A stretch of 30,231 bases of DNA. Origin: Apostichopus parvimensis (lineage: Eukaryota; Echinodermata; Holothuroidea; Aspidochirotida; Stichopodidae). The stretch lies in assembly GCA_000934455.1 (NCBI GenBank), contig KN888516.1, positions 46,054 through 76,284 on the forward strand, written 5' to 3'. The notes beneath the pieces are model-generated. The model saw only the letters and a list, made by a program, of their open reading frames with translations, did no database searches and was not told the origin of the DNA. Shown piece after piece: positions 1 to 11,300 of the stretch; the stretch's first letter is position 1; every line of letters begins with the position of its first letter. Both the position numbers and the translations under genes were made by a program.

Positions 1-162
1 CTGCCTACATGTAGTATTGTATGATACCTCAGAACCACTGCCTACATGTATTGTATGACAACTCAGAACCACTGCCTACATGTAGTATTGTATGACAACT
101 CAGAACCACTGCCTACATGTATTGTATGATACCTCAGAACCACTGCCTACATGTAGTATTGT
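1..162. repeat. Minisatellite with alternating 37- and 34-bp units
   Basis: Units start at 1, 38, 72 and 109, with a partial fifth at 143. Each reads CTGCCTACATGTA(GTA)TTG then TATGA..CTCAGAACCA. Units with and without the GTA triplet alternate strictly, making a 71-bp higher-order dimer. The array runs off the left edge of the window. Confidence 0.93.
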
Positions 163-2277
163 GCTTAATTCTACAGTTGCTTGTAGTGTTACGTATGCTG
201 TAAATGTTGTGTTGTTTTCAGTTGATATAAAATATATATGTAAATGAGAAAAGATAATTTATGGAAGGTCATGTTTACTGGCCTACTTGTTGCCAATTGC
301 ACCTAATTGGTATCTAATTGCACTTCCCTAATTACTTTATTGTCAGAGAGCTGTCAAGCCTGCCATATAACTGTAGTTTAGGTCACAGTCCACTTTCTTG
401 TCTTTGTAGTTTGGAGGAAGTGTGATTGATTGTTACTGAAATCAATAAAAAGTATAAAGGCCATGTTCACACTGGATCCTCCAGTCTTGAACCAGTGCTT
501 GGAAAACCTCACATATTTAATTTCACAATCCCTTTTGTATTCAAATTTGATCGACTGCATATATGATCTGATAATCCTCTGGGTTTCACTAAGAGGGGAA
601 TAACATTATTCTTAGGGTCGGTTACAGAAAGGCTTCAGTGAATCTAGTTGAAAATTGCTTGAAAACATTGCAAGGAATACGTTGCAGAATGGATCAGAAA
701 CCTCACTCAGAATAAGCTTTGAACCTGCCAACCTAGTTAGGATTTCAACAATGAGTTTGCCACCACAGTGCCATGGCAAATTTAGTGTGTGAACCAAACA
801 AGATGTTAAGTAACTAGTTAGTATGCCTTTAGTGATCTTGGGTCTCTTTGATCTTCTGAGTGTTCAGACTGAGTTCAAGACTGTTTTCAAGTGTGAACCA
901 GGTCTGTGTGAAGTGATTGTTGAAGAAAGTTTTAGATATGAAATGACACACGATGTGCAATAAAAGAATGCAATAATGCATGGTGAAATGAAAAATGAAG
1001 ATTAGGACAAAATATTTCAATGTTCTCATACCCAAACATGACATTACTTACATAAATGAAAACCTTTTGACATAATTTTAGTAAATTATGAAATACAACC
1101 TTGATACCTCCTTTAATTCTTGTCTCAGTGCTGTAGAAAATGACTGGCATGAGACAACCACTCAGATGTAAAGGAAAATGTTTTCCTTGTAAGATCACTT
1201 AGAGTGAGTTGTAATTGCCTGAACAGTACACCAATATTGATTCAGGATTAATTGGTTTTACATCCGCTCTAGAGACACTATGCCGTACCCACTTTTAATT
1301 GCATTGCTCCTCTGTGTGCACCATCACCACAACATATACAGTATTGCATCAATTTATTCATTCTGTCAGTTGTAGTTTCTTCCTTCGATTCATCCTAAAA
1401 TAGCATCTCCCTGATGAAAGTAGAGGAGATGAGAAGATATTTGTAAGGATGTGTGTAGTAGCTTGTAATTCTTAGTTACAGTGCTCACAATAGTTGGGCC
1501 AAGAAGTTCTCATTTCTATTACTAAGTTACAGACACTGTCTATATCGTTTGAATATGTATAAATGCTGGAAATTTGATTTGTTTTGAAACTTTCACCATT
1601 TCATATACATGGATACCCTTGTCATTACGATATCTCTGTGTTTACAACATCGTTTTATTTTGCACACCTTGCACACCGTTTATGGCTAATGTCAAATTTT
1701 TACCTAGTGTGAATATTGTATGCTAAATGTAAAAGGCTATGCTTTTTGGTACTGTACCCTGATTTGAACAACCACAATTGTAACACTAGATTTGGTAGAT
1801 TCAAGACAAAATGCATCTTTATGTATTGGATGATCATGACATACTGATATTGAATACATTTATTAAAATTGAAGGCATGACCTGATGAATTTTGCTTCTC
1901 TTTTACACCACTGTAAAATTCCTCACTGCTACCTAAGCTGAAAGGTTCGGTCTTGACTATAGTCTGTTGACTACTTTTGGCTGAGTTTCGTGTGCCTTAT
2001 ATCTTTAACTGTTGTCAAGTTTCAAGTCTAGCTTGCTGAACCTGTTTCGCTTAATTTTCCTACTGAAATAGTTTTTTTTTTTTTTGCAATGCTTATCACT
2101 GTGATCACAATTGACCTGTTTCTACAGGTGCTTTTTCCATCAAGGGAGGTCAGTCAATGTGTCAGTTTTGTCATTCTATAAATTGAGAATATCGTGTAAA
2201 GTCATGGATGGTTTGTTTGTGTGATTGTCAAAGATTTCAGCACTAAAAGTTCTTTTTTCTCCTGATATTACTTTCAG
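163..2277 (+). other. Intron (5' part of the gene), no exon recognised
   Basis: AT-rich sequence with a T12 run near 2071 and a good polypyrimidine/acceptor before 2278. I looked for the preceding PARG exon, which should end with two spare bases, and found none. The open frames here are short and have no family resemblance. Confidence 0.6.
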
Positions 2278-2395
2278 CCTAAGTCTGCAGAAAGCACAAG
2301 CATCAAAACTTCGGTGCATTTTACACTATTTCAAGAGATTGTCAGAAGTCTGGGAAAATGACCAACCATCAGGAAAGATATGTTTTCACAGAAAG
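2278..2395 (+). CDS. PARG: PARG exon 1 of window (N-terminal helical part of catalytic region)
   Basis: The acceptor is ATTACTTTCAG at the end of the intron and the donor is AGAAAG/GTAAAA. The exon starts with the last base of a split codon, so the previous exon must leave two bases. It encodes about 39 residues containing QKAQASKLRCILHYFKRL and PSGKICFHRK. These match the PARG segment 'KLKTLF-YFRRV...PTG-V-F-R' that precedes the WE-x-PL region. It ends in phase 0 and joins exon 8350-8469 to give CHRK-VFPQPL. I could not find the exon before it in bases 1-2277, so the gene probably extends beyond the left edge. Confidence 0.86.
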
Positions 2396-5300
2396 GTAAA
2401 AAGAGTTATTTTAATTGTAATGTATTTTAGATCACAGTTCCATTGCATAAATGTTCACCTATTGATATTGTAGTGTATTCTAGTAACCCCCCTCCACCTC
2501 CCCCCCCCTAATGAGGAGAAGATAACATCTGTATTTATATATACTTCACCAATCTCACTGCACAGGATGCCGGACCCCACTTACAGGCCAGACGTGTGCT
2601 ATCAGGACTGGCCCTTTCATCAAAATAATTTATGCCTGGAGCAGTAACTACAGTTTTCAAAAGAACAGTTCTATAGTATTATCCACCTTTCTCCAATCCA
2701 TTCCTACTCAGCATTTCTACTTGGAAGTTTCTAAGTCATTTTTTTCCCATTATGAGATGATATTTGCCCTAGTGAATAATATTTTAAACATCTCCCAAAA
2801 TGTATTCAGCTATTTGCATCATTGATAGACTGTCTTTATGAAAAGAGCAAAAGAAGGTGATAAAACACTTAGGGGCAATTTCTGCACCTTTCTCCCTGAT
2901 TAACTGTAGTATAAGCCCTGGGTGTTGCCGGCATGAAAAGTCTGCTGATGTGAGGTGGAAGGGTTTAAGTTGAAGAAACATGGCTTGAATGGGGAAGGGG
3001 GGGGGTAGGGTGGTGGGGAAGGTCACCAATAGCATTTCATGATGTAGTCAAGCGGCTAGTGAAGGAATGACGTGTTGATAATTTGTTTTTCCTTGATAGC
3101 ATAATATTAATATTGCATTCTTATAACCTAGGGATATTTTTGCACCTTTGACTTGTTAAGGCATTCATAAGTTGGAATTAACTGATTTCAATGCCCTCAA
3201 GACTTAACTGTGTGCATTGGTTCAATTTGAGTCTTTAGGTATACCGTCCTTTCATTGCCAGGGGATGTTGTTTGTCATCTTCTCCTTTGCTCAATTTAAT
3301 ACTTTAAAACTCTGGTTAACCGATGCGAATAACAGGCATGGTTTATGGATTGAATTATCGTGATGAACTTCTAACAAGGATTCCTTGCCGAAGATCAACG
3401 GAGTCGCTGAGAAACGTGTCTTTAGTTAGTTTTTGAAGGTCAGATATAAAAGAACATGGCAAAAACAAATATGCATACTTCATAAAGCAAATTATCTGAG
3501 TCTAATCACATGCATACTGTAATACGTTGACTATAATGTAGTTTTTAGGAAGAGATGAGTCCCAAGCCTTTCTCTTTACCCATCTGTGCATGGTCCTGGC
3601 TGCTTTGAAATTTGTACTTTATGTTGAAAATTTTATGCTTGAATTGATAATATGATCAAGGTAGTCTGTGAAGCTTAAATGTGGAAATAACTTGTGACAG
3701 GCCATCATGTTCAGTTGCATTGTCCCGGTTTGGGAAGATATTAAATCGATTAAAAATATCCAGCACAAGAAATTTGCTCTGTCTGAAATTTATGTACATT
3801 ATACAAATATTTACCTGTGTTCCATCTTCAAAGAGAAAACAACAGAAGAAAGATTGTTGTGCCTTTTAACTTCAATCTGTTAGAGCTTGTTAAGGCAGAT
3901 TGTGTATTTCATCATTTAGGGCTCTTTTGTTTCTATATGGTGAAAATTAAATTTTTATTGAAATTATTACAATTTTCAAAGCAGTGTAAATGTCTGATAG
4001 ACATGGGCTGAGAAGCTGACATCAATTTGCCTGAAAAAAAAATGGGTTTTGAGTTGATTTCACAATTTGGTAATACTATACAGAGTAATTGAAGGACAAA
4101 AAAAATATAATGGGAATTGTTGTCTTATTATATATAATAGAAATTGCACCAGGAATTATGAAATGAGGCAAAAACTTCAAGGCTTGCCATTGCAATATAT
4201 ATACTGTGGGAAACATTTTGGTATTGCATTAAGCATTTTCTACTACTGTAACTCACCACTTCAATGTGTTCAATGGTTGCAGCCATGTAGATCTCTCAGT
4301 GATGGGTTTTCATACAGTGTAAATATTACATGGTGTTTTTCTCCAATACATCAATATCTGAATTTTGATTGAATTAAATACAATGTAATGTAACCATACT
4401 CTACCATAATAGAGAAGACAAGGTGCCTGTAAGATCATTTGAAATGCTAATTTAGTTTAAAAAATCTCACCTGGTGATAACACTAGGGATTAACTTCAAA
4501 GCTTTTCATATGAAAAGAATAAATAAAATAAAGCATACTTTGCATTAAATATGTGCAGCACAGAATTTTCCCCTTTTGCACAGCCCCTTAACAGTATGTT
4601 ACTTGTTAATAAAGAGACAGCCAAACGGTTTCATGCACATGCGCCACATTGATCTCTTTGGTCAACACAATAGCTTTAGGTACACCAACAAATTTATTGA
4701 GCATTGCAAGCTGGCCTCTCAAAGTCAAATCAGGTCTTCTATTAGATGTAAATAATATGGTAAACATGAATAACTTTAACTGTGTTATATGCCCCTTGGC
4801 AGTCTAACTTTGTGGGCCTCCCAGTTTCATTAAGCTCATGTTGTTTGGACCCTGAAGACAAGTCTCAAACTTGAATAATGTAGAAATGCAAGAAAATGTC
4901 ATAGAGGCTGCTTTTGTGTGAAACGATAGCGTATGATCAGAGCTTTGGGTATAATAGTGTGAGTGGCCCAGTTTTTCATTTATGACATTAGAAGAAGGTG
5001 TAATCATCCATCTTTCAGGCAGTATCCCCAGTTATGGCCTTGTTGCTATTTTAACAGTGTTTAGAGAGTGACTGTGTCGTGTTAGCCATAATAGTAATTA
5101 TAGATTTAGCCTGTAAATATTGCTCACACCAAGAATGATAAAAATTACACATTAATTTCAAAGGTTTGCAAATGAAAGAATGCAACGTAAATTTTGTTGG
5201 ATTCAAAATGACTTACTTAACATGTGAAGCCAACTGGTTTTAATCACAGAACTGGATACCCTGTAATTTACTTGCTCCTCTCTTCTTACCTGTCTCTATT

Positions 5301-8300
5301 CTACATTTGCACTTATTCATCTACCTAAGCTACATGACTGGTAAAGTTTTAGCACTGCGCCCTCTATTCCTACTACCTCCTAATCTACCATTCAGAAGTG
5401 AAGTATATAATGTGAATTTTCCAGGGAACATTCATCTGACTGTTTCTTTCTGTCTGTTGTTTGGATTTTCCGTGATCAGTAGTTGATTCTCTGGCGCTTT
5501 GATGAAGCACCGCATAAGTATGTGGGAACTTGTTCTATGAGAAGCAATGTTATAATACTGTACAAAGTGAAGCTTTAATGTCTACAGTACAACATGATGA
5601 ATGTCAACTTCACCAGATATTGAAAAGGAACAGAATGATTCTTTGATATGATCATCCTTACATGACAGAGTGAAAAATATAACTTCTGTGTGATGTAAAG
5701 ATGATGAGGAAAGGGAAGGAGTAGGGGGAGGAGAATGAAGAATAAGAAGAGAGAAAAGAAGGGGAAAGGGACTGTAAACAAAGGCTGCAGAGGAAGAGGA
5801 ATGAGAAAAGGAAGGAAAGAGATACAAAGGGTTCAAAAGGGAATGGGCGTGACAGCAATGTGAGGGACAGAGGTGTTGGTGGAAAGAAATAGGGCACCCA
5901 AAGTGGTGTAAACATTGCCAAAAGGTCCTGAACTTAAAGTCATTTACTTTAAAACTTAAAGCTGCTTGTGTACTACTCATACCTTGTTATGGATCAGTTG
6001 GTTTTCATCAATTATTAATATCAGTATCTCATGTAAGTCAAATTTTTTGGCAAAGATTGCATTGCTTGGAATTCTGCTTTTATCGTTTTGTTTGAATTGT
6101 CTATTCAAATGGGTTGCTTGTATATTGATGTACATACTGCACACACTGCATATATCTACTCAGGTCACCGGCCTGCACTACATCTGAAGCCGGGGGGGGG
6201 GGGGGTGGGGGAGGTGGAATATACTTGACAATAAATTTACACAGTATACAACAGCAGTTAAGATTTATGAGCTTCTAGCGATGATTTTATCTATCAGATA
6301 TTGCTCCAGCATTTAGCAGCCAAGACTAGGAGCATTTTGAAATAATTTACAGAATTACAAGTTTCTTAGTTTTTAAGGCAAACTTATGATTGGATAGCTC
6401 TGTATAATTGGTTTTCTCTTTTACTGAAATAGTAGTTTGTTGAATTGATTTTGGTAACATTTTACTTCCACTTCCTCCCCAATCTACTGTACCTGTGTTT
6501 GGTGACTGCTAACATCCTCTTCCTTCCCAATCTACCTGTGTTCGAAGCTGAAAAGTCTTTCTGAGGCGGAGCTCTGCTTCAAACAAACAACTTCTAGAGT
6601 AAGGAACAAGAGGTATTGTTTTCCTTAGCAGTGTCAAGTATTTTTATTCTTTAACAATGAGATTGGTCACGGTCATATCCTGTATAAGCAGAATTTAAAG
6701 TGATTAAATAACAGTTAAGATTAGAAATAAACTTGTTGCACATGTTAGATGTTACACAGAATTATGGGATTGATACTCCATACATTCACAGTAAAAATTC
6801 ATTGCCTGTCTCTTTGAGAACATCACAAGGTAAATTAAGATTGTTTGACAACAGATTTAGCTTTGTTATGTGACATGTCCATTAAATATTTAGTTCTTAT
6901 TTTGAGGTAGATATGTCTGCAAAGTCTATTCACCTAAAACTAACTTAATTGAAACATTATTAATGACCAATTCATCTGATCTAGCCGTTTTAGTGTCACA
7001 TACAGTAGTCTCTTTCTGCCTTTATATCTGAATCTAGGTCAATCAGTATAAATGATACATGTAAGATAAAAGAGAAAGAAATCTAACACGAACAGTACAG
7101 CCATTACTTTCAGCTGGTCCTGGTCACTGATGGTTTCTGTGTCTAGATACTTACACTGGTGAACTGCTTCATCACTAACGTGATTGTCTTGAAGTTCATT
7201 AAGACTGACCGTTAAATGAGAAATATTATATTATCGGTGACAGTTACTGCACAGAGATTTACAGTGTTGTGTATGACTGTTCTGTTTATACTGTTCACAT
7301 ATGTACAGTACCTGCATACTGAAGCTGTGTGTAGTCTGCACCTCACTACATGGTGAAGTTGGAATTGTCCCCGGTCTGTTAGTGTTGTTAGGTAGTGCAA
7401 AACAACTCTCCCTGTTTTTAAGACAATCTCATGCTTTCTCTGCTTAATCCACCACCGATGCACATGAAGGAAAAAAAGAATATGATTTAATGCAGCATCA
7501 AAGGGATGTATGGAACAGCACAGGATTCAAATTAGATGTTATGAATGTGTAATATGTTCACCTTGAATTAGAACATGTACTATAGGCCTTATGGCATTTA
7601 TTTCATTGAAATTTAGGCCCTTTATTAGCATGACTCCCCTTGTTTTCTGCTCTTTAAAATAACTACAACTTTACCTAGCAATCAGCAATTTGGAAAGGTT
7701 GCTGCTTAAACTTATAGTGTGTTTTTGTAAGTTTTATGGTAATAAATAAATGTTGACAACTTTTTGTTAGTTGCTACATGTATTCTGTCTTTTGTTGGAT
7801 AAGATTGATGTAAAGTGTTATTTGCAGGTTGGTTGTATGGATTGAGGAAGTTTATCTGCTTCTTCCAAGTGCAATGTATAGTTAGATCTGATTTTGCATC
7901 TATTTATCAAAAGATATGAGGCGATACCTAATGTTACTGTTTCAGGTCAAAGCTATGAAGCTATTTGTTCCTGTTACCAATGGGGTTTGATATAAACACT
8001 TTGTACACATATTCAGTAACTCACACATTCAATGGTCCATACTTTACTCCTCACTTCACCTCTCTCCTCTCACATACTTGTTAATCCTCGTTTTGCCATT
8101 TGCTAATCTTTTAGTGTCAACGGATGATCACCTTCAAATGGAACCATAGCACTAGACATGAATAGAGTGCACAGTACCTTAGGTGTAAGTGAGTAGTCAT
8201 ACTGTAGGTGTCCAAAGCAGATGTGCTTTGGGATGATGTCTGTTTACAGCCAATGTCATATATTTCTTCCTCAGACTTGTTTTCCCATCCTCTTTGAAGA

Positions 8301-11300
8301 TTTTATACTCTCTCATTTTCCATCTCTGTTTTTTTCCTTTATTGTACAGGTATTTCCCCAACCCTTGATGCCTTCACTAGATACCTGGGAAACCAGTGAA
8401 GTACCTTTATGTGCTTTGATTGTGAAACAAGAGGGAGCTATTGAGGGTGCTGGTAGTAATATTGCACAGGTATGTTGTACAGGTTTGTTGTACAGGTATG
8501 TTGTACAGGTATGTACATACAGGTATGTTGTACAGGTATGTTGTATAGGTATGTTGTACATATGTTGTACAGGTGTGTACATACAGGTATGTTGTACAGG
8601 TATGTTGTACAGGTATGTACATACAGGTATGTTGCACAGGTATTTTGTACAGGTATGTACAGTACATACACGTATGTTGAATAGATATGTTGTACACGTA
8701 TGTTGTACAGGTATGCTGTACAGGTATGTACATACAGGTATGTTGTATAGGTATGTTGTTCAGGTATGTTTTATAGGTAGGTACTGTATGCTGTATAGGT
8801 ATGTTGTACAGATACGTTGTACAGGTATGTTGTACATATGTTGTATAGGTATGTTGTACAGGTATGTTGTATAGGTAGATACTGTATGTTGTATAGGTAT
8901 CTTGTACAGATACATTGTACAGGTATGTTGTACATATGTTGTATAGGTATGTTGTACTGGTATGTTGTACATATGTTGTATAGGTATGTTGTACAGGTAT
9001 GTTGTATAGATATGTTGTACAGGTATATTGTATAGGTATGTTGTTATTATGGTGCATGTGCCATCCATGGACTATATATTACAAATATTTATTAGTGTGT
9101 TGTTATTATGGTGCATGTGCCATCCATGAACTATATATTACAAACATAAATTAAGTAAATGTGAATCAACAGTATGAAGTTTAGACCTTTTTGTGTCTTC
9201 TTGCCAATGCAGCAGTGCACAAGTACCTTAATTGTCAGATGATAGAGATTAACCATTGCATGTGAATATGAGTATGAAGGTCAGTTACTTTAATGTGAAG
9301 TTCCTGGTGTGCTGAAGAACACCTTTTTACCTGGTTACAGAAATAGTAAAAGGTACTCAAATTACTCAGAAGATGTCTGCATGTTTATAATGTTATAAAA
9401 CTGTCACTAGTTGGTGGGTATTTATATTTAGTTATTGAATGTATGGTGCGGTCTAGAAACACTTATGTAATCAGTTTATGTCTCTTTCCTGGTAGGTTGA
9501 TTTTGCTAATCGATATATAGGAGGTGGTGTTATGAGCAGTGGACTTGTCCAGGAGGAAATTAGGTTCATCTCTTGTCCAGAGTTGATTGCAGGCCTACCC
9601 TTTGTGGAGTGCCTACAGGATAACGAAGCTATGGAAATCTCCGGGTTTGAGCAGTACGCCAGCCACTCAGGATACAGTCACTCTTTCTCTTTTAACGGAG
9701 ACTTTCAAGATGGTGCTGAGGTAGGGTTCATTGGTAGAACATTTGAGGACAATGATGATTGCCCTTGTAAAACCAACTACTTTCAAAATGCCAATGACAA
9801 CTTATATCATTGGAATGATTGTTTTTGTACCATAGTACATATCAGAGACTATAATGCTCAAAAGTGGCTAATTGTTATCTTAGTACATGTCATTGCAGAC
9901 GTCTGCAATACCCTGGAATTATCCAGCTTATTACAATTTTTAAGATGCAGTTTAAGCAGAAGTGATATTCCAATTAAGCTGTGCACAAGGAGCTGGATAA
10001 AATGTTACATTTAACAAGCAGATAGCTCTGAGCAGTTTATGATGGCCCTTATAGAATAGAATAACATGAATTGCATGTTAGAATTAAAGTAAATTGTGCA
10101 ATAATGCGGGAAGTTTTCAGTGACAGCTTGCTAAAATATTAATAGCCATTTATGAAGTATGTATTCACCACTAAAACACAGTGTAACACTGCTTATTTTA
10201 GAACAGTCCTTTATGTGTATATTGATCCTTCAGAGAAAAACAAATAGAACAACAAAAGCTGACTTGTGGAAGCTAACCGGTACTCTATCACAGGGGAAGG
10301 GGTTTTCAGATTTCACAGCCTTCATTGAAATTTAATGTTTAAACCGATCTTTGATGCTGCTACAGATGGACTCAAGCGGAAAGTTGGAAACTACTCTCAT
10401 CGCAATAGACGCCTCTCCATTCTATGACACATCCAACGACCAGTACCGTGAGAGTTACCTTCAGAGAGACCTGAATAAAGCCTTCATCGGGTTCTTGCCC
10501 AGCAGGGAGACAGATGATGTAGAGTCGTCTAACGATGATGAATCAGAAGAGGATATCAGTTTTTACACTGCCGCCACTGAGAAGTCTCATCTTACGGCAG
10601 AGACAGATTTTGATACGGCATCGGAGAGTTTGGATGCACCAAAGATTGAGTCGAGTGAGTTTGGAAGGAGTATTTAATGAACTGAGGTTATCAACTGATC
10701 ATTGGGTTAAAGTGATGTTTTAACTCAGAAGTTTGAATTTACAATAAACTACAGTATTATTTTCCATGAAAGTTTTTTGTAACAAAATTCTGGGCGCAAG
10801 TAATGTTCAGTTTCTTAGAGTCAGAATCATTAGGAATAGGTCGCCACAAATATCCTAGAAAGAGGAATAATGGTTACAAGAAAGTTACCAAATCAGTTTA
10901 ATACGACCTGTCAAAACAATTTTTCATGACTCAGACTTCTTATTGTGTAATTGAACACTCTCACACTATGAGTGTCAGAGCCTCAAGGAAAGTACGTTTA
11001 AAATCTTTAAACATGGAGCTACACTGAAGAATCTTCCATAATGTTGTCCCAATGCCATCTGTCAATAGAGATTGAAATCAAAAGATTGTCATTACAGGCA
11101 ACTATTCAGATAAACTTTCATTTTTTCTATTTTCCTGCCTGGTTGCATCCAATACACAAACAAAGCTTACACTGCAAGCCTGTTCTTTCATTTGCAATTG
11201 TGGTTTGCTTCAACATATTTTGGAAACTCTCAATGTACAGTGCTATGTATTACTCACATTTAACATGGATATCGTAATGCTAGGACAACAAATCCTTGAA

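Larger units (their letters stand above)
2396..8349 (+). other. PARG intron 1 (about 5.95 kb)
   Basis: Bounded by AAG/GTAAAA and TTGTACAG. The flanking exons join directly in the PARG alignment, so no coding exon is expected inside. It holds a C8 run near 2503, G runs near 3000 and 6192, a dispersed repeat at 5271-5500 and a polypurine tract at 5700-5830. The short open frames on either strand have no homology I recognise. Confidence 0.8.

Noticed and set aside
2129..2149. Mini-exon candidate (CTACAG/GTGCTTTTTCC ... GGGAG/GTCAGT) as the missing upstream PARG exon
   Set aside because: It does not leave the two spare bases required by exon 2278-2395 and its VLFPSRE reading is too short to align with confidence.
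4067..4372. 101-codon + strand open frame
   Set aside because: AT-rich intron sequence with no family motif; the flanking PARG exons join without it.
5575..5980. Ser/Phe/Leu/Pro-rich open frames on the - strand, up to 132 codons
   Set aside because: They are opposite a polypurine tract; the bias alone keeps the frame open, and three frames are open at once.
7212..7463. 83-codon - strand open frame
   Set aside because: No recognisable domain, lies in intron 1, and has no splice or promoter support.
8407..9068. Long Thr/Tyr/Asn-rich open frames on the - strand and Cys/Tyr/Val-rich frames on the + strand
   Set aside because: They lie in the 13-bp minisatellite, whose unit has no stop codon in any of the six frames; the composition is purely repetitive.
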